Assembly: GCA_001795345.1 (NCBI GenBank)
Contig: MGON01000019.1
Coordinates: forward strand, 2,031 to 8,245
DNA length: 6,215 nt
Origin: Chloroflexi bacterium RIFCSPLOWO2_02_FULL_71_16
GTDB lineage: Bacteria > Chloroflexota > Limnocylindria > P2-11E
Direction: 5' to 3'
Under the pieces are notes generated by a model. The model was given only the letters and a program-made list of their open reading frames with translations, ran no database searches and was not told the origin of the DNA. The position numbers were made by a program, and so were the translations under genes. Position 1 is the first letter of the stretch, and every line of letters starts with the position of its first letter. Positions 1 through 5,534 of the stretch are shown piece by piece.

Positions 1-1
1 G

Positions 2-115
2 TACATCGAGATGGACACGGACCGCGTCTCCGGCATCTCCGACACGAGCACCCGTATCCCGTTCGGGAGCACGGTGCGGGTGTATCGCATCAGCGCGGGA
101 GGCCCCCGTACGTGA
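2..115 (+). CDS. C-terminal end of an unidentified protein (partial)
   Basis: The plus strand is open from the left edge to a TGA at 113-115, giving 37 residues that end SAGGPRT. The fragment contains IEMDTDRVSGISDT followed by RIPFGSTVRVYRI, alternating polar and hydrophobic residues as in short beta strands, and has no frameshift. It looks like a real C-terminus rather than a shadow because the opposite-strand gene covers only its last 26 bases and its codons favour G or C in the third position. I do not recognise the family. The two genes converge and overlap tail to tail, leaving no room for a separate terminator between them. Confidence 0.5.
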   Translation, partial: YIEMDTDRVSGISDTSTRIPFGSTVRVYRISAGGPRT

Positions 116-1025
116 TGACGAGGTCCGCGCCGGCGCGTCGCGCGGCCCCGAGCATCTCGCGCTCCGCGGCGACGCCGTCCACGTCGGTCTCGGCCGCGAA
201 GAGCGCGTGCTCGTCGGCGGTGTGGAAGGACACGACGGGCCGATCGACCCCCGCGCGGAGCGCCGCGACGACGTCGAGCGCGGGCATCCCCGGCTTCACG
301 ACGACCGCGTCGGCGCCGTGCGCGAGGTCCCGGCTCACGCGCGCGAGGGCCGCGGCGCGGTCCGTGGGGTCGAGCAGCGGGACCGCGCGGTCCGACACCG
401 GGACGCCCGAGACCGCGGTGCGGTGGGCCCGGTAGAGGGCGCTCTCGAGCTTCGCCATGGCCGCCACCGGCACGTCGGCGTGCTCCGCGGCGAGCGCGCC
501 CCGGATGGCCGGGACGGTCCCGTCGAGCATGCCGGAGGGGATCAGCAGGTCGGCGCCCGAGTCGGCATGGACGCGGGCGATCTCGGCGAGGCGCTCGAGC
601 GTGGCGCCTATGTCCGCGCCGCCGCCCGAGAACAGCACGCACTGCCCGTGCGCGGTGTACGCGCACACGCACACGTCGGTCGCGACCGCGAGGTCCGGGA
701 CGGCGTCCTTGAGCGCGCGGATGGCGCGCGGGACGACGTGGTCGCGCTCGCTAGCGAGGACCGCTGTCTCGTCCTTCCGATCGCTGACCCCGAAGACGAG
801 GATGCCGGCGAGGCCGGCGGACGCGGCCGCTCGCGCCTCGCGGACCGCCTCGGTGATCGAGATGCGCGCGAGGCCGCCGGTGCCTTCGACGCGCTCACGG
901 TCCTCGACCGCGCCGGACACGATCACCGGAAGGATGAGCCGGCCCACGAGCTCGTCGGCCTCGAGCGCTCTCCGCCAGATCGGATGATCCGACAGGCGGC
1001 CGCGGGTGAGCGTTCCCGGCGTCAT
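90..1025 (-). CDS. Divergent porphobilinogen synthase (HemB/ALAD)-like protein
   Basis: The 311-residue product aligns by eye with the whole length of porphobilinogen synthase (5-aminolevulinate dehydratase, usually about 320-340 residues), which condenses two 5-aminolevulinate molecules in tetrapyrrole synthesis in the cytosol. Visible landmarks in order are the LILPVIVSG strand (30-38), the ILVFGV...KD strand (75-85), the metal-cysteine motif DVCVCAYTAHGQC (117-129, Cys119, Cys121, Cys129), the first Schiff-base lysine Lys192 in AKLESALYRAHRTA, the second lysine Lys244 in VVVKP, and the closing ITY with Tyr306. Several residues nearly invariant in true enzymes differ: HGHC reads HGQC, PSDMMDGRV reads PSGMLDGTV, the YQ after the DR motif reads PL, and VSGEY reads TADEH. 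The fold and both lysines are therefore kept while part of the substrate pocket is changed. It is either a very divergent HemB or a paralogue with another substrate, and no other haem gene is visible nearby. The ATG at 1025 has no Shine-Dalgarno sequence but a TAGCAT box just upstream. Confidence 0.85.
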   Translation of the reverse strand: MTPGTLTRGRLSDHPIWRRALEADELVGRLILPVIVSGAVEDRERVEGTGGLARISITEAVREARAAASAGLAGILVFGVSDRKDETAVLASERDHVVPRAIRALKDAVPDLAVATDVCVCAYTAHGQCVLFSGGGADIGATLERLAEIARVHADSGADLLIPSGMLDGTVPAIRGALAAEHADVPVAAMAKLESALYRAHRTAVSGVPVSDRAVPLLDPTDRAAALARVSRDLAHGADAVVVKPGMPALDVVAALRAGVDRPVVSFHTADEHALFAAETDVDGVAAEREMLGAARRAGADLVITYGGLPR

Positions 1026-1031
1026 GAACGG

Positions 1032-1037
1032 ATGCTA
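1032..1037 (-). promoter_or_regulatory. Putative -10 box of a leaderless promoter for the HemB-like gene
   Basis: On the minus strand TAGCAT is followed by six bases and then the ATG at 1025. A TANNNT hexamer at this distance would place the transcript start at or beside the start codon. A weak -35 candidate, GGGACC, occupies 1061-1056 with an 18-base spacer. No Shine-Dalgarno sequence lies in the usual window, which agrees with a leaderless message. Confidence 0.45.
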
Positions 1038-1066
1038 TGCCGTGATCCCCTCGGCGGTCCCGCCCG

Positions 1067-1072
1067 TACCAT
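1067..1072 (+). promoter_or_regulatory. Putative -10 box of a leaderless promoter for the C39-like peptidase gene
   Basis: TACCAT is followed by seven bases (ttcgagg) and then the ATG at 1080. The GAGG in between touches the start codon and is too close to work as a normal ribosome binding site, so transcription starting at or next to the ATG is the simpler reading. No convincing -35 element is visible. With the box on the other strand this makes a divergent pair inside 54 bases. Confidence 0.45.
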
Positions 1073-1079
1073 TTCGAGG

Positions 1080-2123
1080 ATGAGGGCCCTCGCACTGGCC
1101 TCGGCGCTCGGCATCCTCCTCGCCGGCTTCGGCCTCGCCGCTCCGGCGAATGCGGCGCTGGCGCTACCGGAGCCGGGACTGATACCCGAGCCGGCGCTCC
1201 CGGCGGCGCGCCTAGACCCGATGAAGCACGTCTGGCAGTCGCTGAACAACTGCGGGCCGGCGGCGGTCGTCATGGCGCTCTCGACCCTCGGCATCGACGA
1301 GAGCCAGGAGGTCGCGCGCCTCGCGCTCCGCGGCAACGACCCGCGCCGCGGGATGGGACCGCAGGGCGTCGGGCCCTGGGTCGACGAGCGATTCGGACTG
1401 CGCAGCGTGTGGCGCATGTCCGGAACGAACGACCTCATGAAGCAGCTCGTGACGAACGGCTTCGCGCCCATGGTGACGCAGTGGATGCAGGACCCGCGGA
1501 TCTCGCGCGTCTCGCACTGGCGCACGATGCGCGGGTACGACGACGCGCGGGGCGTCTTCTACGTGAACGACCCGATGCTCGGCAACGACGTCGCCCTCTC
1601 GTACGACTGGTTCGCGCGGAACTGGCAGAGCTTCTCGTACCGTTACATGGTCATCTACCGGCCGGAGCAAGAGGCGCTGCTGCGGGCGATCGTCGGCGAG
1701 CACTGGGACGACCGCCGGATGCGCGAGCTGCACTACGCGCGGATGAAGGGCGAGGCTGCGGCGCAGGGCACGTCGGCAGCGTGGATCGCCTACGGCGAGG
1801 CGTCGTACCAGTTCGGGCTGTTCGAGGAGGCGGTCGCGGCCATCGAGAAGGGCCTGGCTCTCGGGAGCGGAACGGGGATCTTCATGCTGCGCTCCAGCCT
1901 GCCGAATGCGCTGCGCGCTCTCGGGCGGTCCGAGGAGGCCGACGCGGCGCAGCGCAGGCTCTCGAACATCACACCGGGCGTGTCGCCGGCGAGCTCCTTC
2001 GTGACCGCGACGTTCCGGCTCGATCCCGCGATCGCGGACATCGTGGCCGAGCGCGCGCGTCAGGAGCGCTGGCGCCTCGCCATGGAGCACGTGCTGCTCA
2101 CGAAGCTCGACCCGTACCGCTGA
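1080..2123 (+). CDS. Secreted C39-like cysteine peptidase with TPR-like C-terminal region
   Basis: This 347-residue product starts with a classic signal peptide: MRALALASAL, a hydrophobic core to about residue 20, and a likely signal peptidase I site after APANA (Ala25). A proline-rich linker follows. The catalytic domain begins at VWQSLNNCGPAAVVMAL, with Gln53 as oxyanion residue and Cys58 as nucleophile. The histidine is probably His146 in VSHWRTMRGYDD and the third catalytic residue Asp164 (or Asn163) in YVNDPMLG, the order and spacing of C39-like papain-fold peptidases. Residues about 233-296 form helical pairs (WIAYGEASYQFGLFEEAV, then ALRALGRSEEADAAQRRL) with TPR character. The protein is probably exported and cleaves, or only binds, a peptide substrate; bacteriocin leader processing is not indicated because no ABC transporter domain is attached. 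The ATG at 1080 is chosen because the signal peptide begins there. The 3' end overlaps the converging aminotransferase gene by 26 bases. Confidence 0.85.
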   Translation: MRALALASALGILLAGFGLAAPANAALALPEPGLIPEPALPAARLDPMKHVWQSLNNCGPAAVVMALSTLGIDESQEVARLALRGNDPRRGMGPQGVGPWVDERFGLRSVWRMSGTNDLMKQLVTNGFAPMVTQWMQDPRISRVSHWRTMRGYDDARGVFYVNDPMLGNDVALSYDWFARNWQSFSYRYMVIYRPEQEALLRAIVGEHWDDRRMRELHYARMKGEAAAQGTSAAWIAYGEASYQFGLFEEAVAAIEKGLALGSGTGIFMLRSSLPNALRALGRSEEADAAQRRLSNITPGVSPASSFVTATFRLDPAIADIVAERARQERWRLAMEHVLLTKLDPYR

Positions 2124-3303
2124 CCGGCACGAGCTCGGCGACGCGCCGCAGGCGGTCGGCCGCCTCGCGCAGCAGATCCTCCGTCTTGCAGAACGTGAAC
2201 CGGATGAGGTCCCGCCCGAGCTCCGGGCGCGAGTAGAAGGAGGAGCCCGGCACCCCGGCGACCCCGACCTCGCGCACCAGCCAGTGCGCGAAAGCCACGT
2301 CATCGCCGAACCCGAAGCGCGAGATGTCGCAGAGGATGTAGTAGGCGCCGTCCGGCCGGCGGGGCGAGAAGCCCGCCTCGACGAGCGCGCCGTAGAGCAG
2401 ATCCCGCCGCACCCGGTACTCGCCGCCGAGCTTCCCGTAGTAGGGAGCGCCCATGCCCAGCCCCACCGCGACCGCCTCCTGGAGGGGCGCCGGCGCACCG
2501 ACGGTCACGAAGTCGTGGACCTTGCGGATCCCGCCCGTGAGCCGCGGCGGCGCGACGATCCAGCCGACGCGCCAGCCCGTCACCGAGAACGTCTTGCTGG
2601 CGCCGGAGATGGTCACGGTGCGCTCGGCCATGCCGGGCAGCGTCGCGATCGGGATGTGCTCGCCCTCATAGCGGATGTGCTCGTAGATCTCGTCGGTCAC
2701 CGCGATCGCGTCGAACTCGCGGCAGAGCTCCGCGACGAGGTCGAGCTCGGAACGCGTGAACACGCGCCCGGTGGGATTGTTCGGCGTGTTCAGGATGATC
2801 GCCTTCGTGCGCGCCGAGAACGCGCGCCGCAGCTCGGCCGGATCGAAGGTGTTGTCGGGCTGGCGCAGCGGGACGTACACCGGCGCCGCGCCGCAGATCG
2901 CCGCGTCCGGGCCGTAGTTCTCGTAGAACGGCTCCAGGACGATCACCTCGTCGCCGGGATCGACGATGGCCAGGAGCGTCGAGATCATGGCCTCGGTCGC
3001 GCCGCAGGTGACGGTGATCATGGTCTCCGGGTCGGCGTCCATCCCGTAGAGCTCCCGATAGGTGCGCGAGATCGCCTGGCGGAGCGAAGGCGAGCCCCAG
3101 GTGATGGCGTACTGGTTGATGTCCGCGTCGATGGCGCGCTTCGCGGCCTCCTTCACCTCGGCGGGTGCCGCGAAGTTCGGGAAGCCCTGCGCGAGGTTGA
3201 TGCCGCCGTGGACGGCGTTGAGGCGCGTCATCTCGCGGATGACAGACTCGGTGAAGCCGACCGTGCGCGAGGCCAGGTGCGTCCGCGCTACCTCACGCCT
3301 CAT
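2098..3303 (-). CDS. Fold-type I PLP-dependent aminotransferase (class I/II)
   Basis: The 401-residue cytosolic enzyme moves an amino group between an amino acid and a 2-oxo acid using pyridoxal phosphate. The N-terminal region has NLAQGFPNF (36-44), the substrate-specificity loop of the kynurenine/methionine aminotransferase (YbdL-like) branch. Cofactor contacts are visible: GATEA (101-105), the stacking aromatics in EPFYENY, Asn176 in NNPTG, Asp204 and Tyr207 in TDEIYE, the Schiff-base lysine Lys237 in SGASKTFS, Arg245 in WRVGW, and the substrate-carboxylate arginine Arg368 in IRFTFCK. Length and motif order are normal for the family. The ATG directly follows the stop of the dehydrogenase gene (TAGATG), so coupled translation and a shared transcript are likely. 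The close partner suggests the oxo acid made here is reduced to a hydroxy acid. The exact substrate (methionine, glutamine, an aromatic amino acid or another) cannot be read from the sequence. Confidence 0.93.
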   Translation of the reverse strand: MRREVARTHLASRTVGFTESVIREMTRLNAVHGGINLAQGFPNFAAPAEVKEAAKRAIDADINQYAITWGSPSLRQAISRTYRELYGMDADPETMITVTCGATEAMISTLLAIVDPGDEVIVLEPFYENYGPDAAICGAAPVYVPLRQPDNTFDPAELRRAFSARTKAIILNTPNNPTGRVFTRSELDLVAELCREFDAIAVTDEIYEHIRYEGEHIPIATLPGMAERTVTISGASKTFSVTGWRVGWIVAPPRLTGGIRKVHDFVTVGAPAPLQEAVAVGLGMGAPYYGKLGGEYRVRRDLLYGALVEAGFSPRRPDGAYYILCDISRFGFGDDVAFAHWLVREVGVAGVPGSSFYSRPELGRDLIRFTFCKTEDLLREAADRLRRVAELVPVSGTGRAS

Positions 3304-4260
3304 CTAGTACCCCGCCCGCAGATCTACGACGTTGAGAAGCGGCTCCTTCGCCTTCCAGCGGCGCAGGTTCTCGAGGAATAGCGCAAGCGTGCGCTCGCGC
3401 ACGCGCGGCGAGCTGTGCGACGCGTGGGGCGTGGCGATCACGTTCGGCAGCGACCACCACTCGCTCTCGCCGGGCAGCGGCTCGGTCCACCAGGCGTCGA
3501 TGGCGGCACCGCCGATGCGGCGCTCGCGGAGCGCCTCGAGGAGCGCCGGCTCGTCCACGATGGCGCCGCGCGCGATGTTCACGATCCAGGCGCTCGGTTT
3601 CATGCGCGCGATGACCTCGCGCGAGACGAGGCCCTTCGTCGCCGGCGTCAGCGGCGCCGTGACCGCGAGGAAGTCCGCCTCCGACGCGACGTCGGCCAGG
3701 GCCTCCGGCGGCACGACGCGAGAGACGCCGGGGATGCCGGCCAGGTCGAGGCGGCGGCGAACTCCGATCACGTTCATGCCGAACCCGCAGGCGAGGCGCG
3801 CGACCTCCCCGCCGATGCTGCCCATCCCGAGCACCACGAGCGTGGCGTCGCGCAGCTCGGTATGGGTGTGTTCGCGCTGCCAGTGCGCCTCCGTCTGCGC
3901 GCGCTGGTAGTCCGGGAGATGCTTCGCCGCCGCGAGCATCGTCGCGATCACGAACTCCGCGATGGGGACGTCGTACGCGCCGCTGTTGTTCGTGAGAGTG
4001 AACCCTTCGCGCTGAGTGATCTCCGGGATGAGCAGCCTCTCGACCCCGGCGCTCACCGTGTGCAGCCAGCGCAGATCTGGCGAGCGCCGCAGGAACTCGC
4101 CGATCAGGTCCGCGTGAGGTGCGCCGAGCGCGACCTCGGCCTCCGCGGCGCGGTCGAACGGGCCCTTGCGGTCGATGCGCACGACGCGGTCACCCGGCAC
4201 GGCGCGCTCGAGCTCGTCGGGCATCGACGGGAACGATCCGAGCACAGCGATCGTGGTCAC
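3304..4260 (-). CDS. D-2-hydroxyacid dehydrogenase (NAD(P)-dependent)
   Basis: I place the start at GTG 4260, giving 318 residues, the usual size for the D-isomer-specific 2-hydroxyacid dehydrogenase family. The open frame continues upstream, but that part is arginine-rich and has no family likeness, and GAGG lies five bases before this GTG. The enzyme interconverts 2-oxo and D-2-hydroxy acids. Seen are the substrate loop HTVSAGVERL (67-76), the Rossmann nucleotide motif GMGSIGG (145-151), and the catalytic set Arg231 in NIARGAIVDE, Glu260 in WTEPLP and His279 in TPHAS. The second Rossmann strand ends in GVRRR with arginines where NAD-specific members normally carry an aspartate, so NADPH preference is likely. 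Similar sequences include glyoxylate/hydroxypyruvate reductases and phosphoglycerate dehydrogenase-like proteins. There is no ACT or other regulatory domain, which argues against a serine-pathway enzyme. It is followed without a gap by the aminotransferase gene. Confidence 0.92.
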   Translation of the reverse strand: MTTIAVLGSFPSMPDELERAVPGDRVVRIDRKGPFDRAAEAEVALGAPHADLIGEFLRRSPDLRWLHTVSAGVERLLIPEITQREGFTLTNNSGAYDVPIAEFVIATMLAAAKHLPDYQRAQTEAHWQREHTHTELRDATLVVLGMGSIGGEVARLACGFGMNVIGVRRRLDLAGIPGVSRVVPPEALADVASEADFLAVTAPLTPATKGLVSREVIARMKPSAWIVNIARGAIVDEPALLEALRERRIGGAAIDAWWTEPLPGESEWWSLPNVIATPHASHSSPRVRERTLALFLENLRRWKAKEPLLNVVDLRAGY

Positions 4261-4319
4261 GGCAGCCTCATCGGCGGATGGTATCCAGGTGGAGGCGCCC
4301 AGCCGGTCCAGATGATCAC
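4257..4319 (-). CDS. Possible proline-rich leader peptide overlapping the dehydrogenase start
   Basis: A 20-codon frame starts at GTG 4319 and ends with a TGA that overlaps the dehydrogenase GTG start (GTGA). GGAGG at 4329-4325 is five bases before the GTG and is among the best Shine-Dalgarno sequences in the window. The peptide begins VIIWTGW and continues APPPGYHPP, with six prolines in twenty residues including a PPP run. Such runs are known to slow ribosomes that lack help from elongation factor P. A leader peptide that couples or tunes translation of the dehydrogenase is a reasonable inference, but so short a frame could arise by chance and its codons partly overlap other signals here. 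Confidence 0.35.
   Translation of the reverse strand: MIIWTGWAPPPGYHPPMRLP
4278..4283 (-). promoter_or_regulatory. Possible -10 box upstream of the dehydrogenase gene
   Basis: TACCAT on the minus strand repeats exactly the hexamer found before the peptidase gene. It sits 17 bases before GTG 4260. Transcription starting about seven bases downstream would give a leader of roughly eleven bases that carries GAGG (4269-4266). No good -35 element is visible, and the hexamer also encodes Tyr-His in the candidate leader peptide, so chance is quite possible. Confidence 0.25.
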
Positions 4320-4376
4320 GCTTTCCTCCAGTTCGTCGGGCGATGTCGGAAGATCTCACTCCGCGCGACCCCGATC

Positions 4377-4694
4377 TCAGAGGAGGATCACGGTCAGGCC
4401 GGCACCGGCGACGAACGGATCGACGCTCGTTGGGCGTGCCTCTGGGTCGCCGACGCCTGTGACCAGACCGTAGCCGGCGAGCAGTGCGGTCGCGGCGCTT
4501 GCGAAGATCGCGATCGTCGACGCGCGGACCATCCCCCGCCAAAGCGCGCCGCCCCAAAGCCACCACCCAGGAACGGTGTTCCAGATCGCGACTCGCTGAG
4601 GGGCCGTCCACATCTTGCGCAGCTGGCTGGCAGCGAGCGCGAGCAGGCAGATGAAACCCACCACCGCGAGCCAAGCGCCCAGATCGCCTCTCAT
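4377..4694 (-). CDS. Small integral membrane protein of unknown function
   Basis: The 105-residue product starts MRGDLGAWLAVVGF at ATG 4694; the frame opens further upstream but with charged residues and only a TTG start. A first hydrophobic helix covers about residues 7-24. A cytoplasmic or interfacial piece with lysine and arginine follows (LRKMWTAPQR), then a tryptophan-rich stretch, PGWWLWGGALW. A second clear helix (STIAIFASAATALLAGYGLV) follows, then a polar loop (GDPEARPTSVDP) and a short hydrophobic tail ending GLTVILL. This predicts two or three membrane spans with a very short C-terminus. I do not recognise a family. It lies 57 bases upstream of the candidate leader peptide and could be the first gene of the dehydrogenase-aminotransferase transcript, or stand alone. 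No Shine-Dalgarno sequence is obvious before the ATG. Confidence 0.6.
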   Translation of the reverse strand: MRGDLGAWLAVVGFICLLALAASQLRKMWTAPQRVAIWNTVPGWWLWGGALWRGMVRASTIAIFASAATALLAGYGLVTGVGDPEARPTSVDPFVAGAGLTVILL

Positions 4695-4768
4695 GGCCAG
4701 AATCGTCGCACGAGCGGGTCGCGCGTCAGTCGCGAACGTCCGCAAGGACAGCCGACTGCACTCAGACG

Positions 4769-4788
4769 GGGGACGCCTGCGCGTCTCC
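4769..4788. other. Small GC-rich hairpin after the second candidate immunity gene
   Basis: GACGC at 4772-4776 pairs with GCGTC at 4781-4785 across a four-base loop. Two more G-C pairs lie outside one imperfect pair. It starts about a dozen bases after the stop at 4800, where a minus-strand transcript of the toxin locus would end. There is no run of T after it on either strand, so it would be a poor intrinsic terminator. Confidence 0.2.
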
Positions 4789-4799
4789 GGATCTGTGCG

Positions 4800-5105
4800 C
4801 TATCCGGACCTTGTGTGCGGCTCGCCGCCAACCCACTGCTGGGCGAGGACGTGAGCCCGTTCGAGTACGTCGTCGAGGTCCGATCGCGTCGCAATCAGGT
4901 CTGCACGGTTCGTTCGGTAGTCCCAGACATGCACGGTCAGGGAGCCGTCGGGCCCGGGCGGGTCGACCCAGATCTGGACTTTCTTCCCGCTCCTCCCCAC
5001 CACATCAGTCGATCTAACTGCCGAGTCCTTGTACTCGGTCGCGATAAGAAGATCGTGTCGCGCAGCCCAGCGCTCGAGAATGGGGTCGATCACGGTGTAG
5101 CTCAC
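4800..5105 (-). CDS. Candidate immunity protein of the orphan toxin module
   Basis: The 101-residue product starts at GTG 5105, which overlaps the TGA of the toxin fragment (GTGA). GGGGGAG at 5120-5114 gives a good ribosome binding site with eight bases before the start. The sequence is compact and soluble: an N-terminal helix IDPILERWAARHDL, strands around KVQIWVDPP and LTVHVWDY, and a C-terminal helix DLDDVLERAHVLAQQW. There is no signal peptide or membrane segment. Immunity proteins of RHS, CDI and similar toxins are small, highly variable, and encoded directly after the toxin tip, and this matches in size and position; the sequence alone does not name a family. The frame is intact although the toxin before it appears broken, as expected if it still protects against siblings carrying the whole toxin. 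Confidence is high for the gene and moderate for the role. Confidence 0.65.
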   Translation of the reverse strand: MSYTVIDPILERWAARHDLLIATEYKDSAVRSTDVVGRSGKKVQIWVDPPGPDGSLTVHVWDYRTNRADLIATRSDLDDVLERAHVLAQQWVGGEPHTRSG

Positions 5106-5300
5106 TCCAGCAGCTCCCCCGGCCCGAAGTTGCCGCTCCGAATGCGATCCAGCAGCTCGAACTGCTCACCGCCGCCACGTCGGCCGAATGCCGGCAGCGC
5201 ACGCGACCGCTGCAGCCGAGTCCCAGCCGGGACCAGGACCTGCTGGATCATCGTTGCCTGATTGTCTGGCAGTAGGGCAAGAGCCTCCTGCGCATACGCC
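5102..5300 (-). pseudogene. C-terminal fragment of a second polymorphic toxin (TNT-like end)
   Basis: In this frame the product from about 5285 reads YAQEALALLPDNQATMIQQV, then VPAGTRLQRSRALPAFGRRG, then GGEQFELLDRIRSGNF, to a stop at 5102. The pattern PAGT, a following FGxxGGGxQF and a closing helix recalls the C-terminus of TNT-type NAD-glycohydrolase toxins, in which the glutamine of GGGxQ is catalytic; other ADP-ribosyl-type toxin tips have a similar end, so the enzyme class is only a suggestion. Only about 65 residues remain and the N-terminal catalytic half is missing. The upstream part of this open frame is merely the shadow of the RHS repeats, which are read in a different frame. A deletion or frameshift near 5300 therefore separates the repeats from the toxin end. 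A short protein from the internal ATG at about 5240 is conceivable. The next gene overlaps its stop. Confidence 0.55.
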
Positions 5301-5534
5301 CTACTTCGCGGCGGTCCGCGCGGTGCGGTTGCCCGCCGGGTCGTAGGAGTGCTCGACGACGCCCCCGAGCGCATCGACGGCCGCAGAGAGCCGCCCCGCG
5401 TCGTCGTACAGAAGGTCCGTCGCGCCGCCGCGCGGGTCGATCCGCGCCGAAAGCCGCCCCGCCGGGGTGTACACCGCGGCGGTCGTCCCACCCAGCGCGT
5501 CGGTGGTACTAATGGCGCGGCCGGCCGCCACCGC
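5301..5534 (-). pseudogene. RHS/YD-repeat remnant
   Basis: In frame with, and starting right after, the TAG of the preceding small gene, this stretch encodes three consecutive 21-residue units. They begin GRAISTTDALGG, GRLSARIDPRGG and GRLSAAVDALGG and end VYTPA, LYDDA and SYDPA, followed by GNRTARTAAK and a TAG at 5301. This is the RHS/YD repeat, which in full-length proteins forms a beta-barrel shell around a C-terminal toxin. A complete RHS protein has dozens of repeats and a conserved core before the toxin; here only three repeats remain, with no core motif and no convincing start codon (only a GTG at 5531 without a ribosome binding site). It is best read as a leftover of an older RHS gene cut by recombination rather than a working gene. 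Confidence 0.75.
5334..5522 (-). repeat. Three tandem 63-base YD-repeat units
   Basis: Units occupy 5522-5460, 5459-5397 and 5396-5334, each exactly 63 bases. The conserved codons are for Gly-Arg at the unit start, Asp-(Ala/Pro)-(Leu/Arg)-Gly-Gly in the middle and Tyr near the end. The periodicity is the direct evidence for RHS ancestry in this stretch. Confidence 0.75.

Noticed and set aside
112..1079. Long plus-strand open frames opposite the HemB-like gene
   Set aside because: They are arginine- and alanine-rich, match no family, and mirror a gene with clear motifs; GC-rich DNA readily produces such antisense frames.
1212..2498. Long minus-strand open frame across the peptidase and the aminotransferase tail
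   Set aside because: It is low-complexity Arg/Ala/His-rich sequence opposite well-supported coding sequence, so it is a shadow frame.
4352..4379. Seven-base direct repeat TGAGATC with a 21-base period after the membrane protein gene
   Set aside because: There are only two short copies, one including the stop codon; this is expected by chance and lacks operator-like symmetry.
4261..4674. N-terminal extension of the dehydrogenase to an upstream start
   Set aside because: The extra 138 residues are mostly Arg/Gly/Asp-rich, run antisense-like through the membrane protein gene in another frame, and would make the enzyme far longer than its family.
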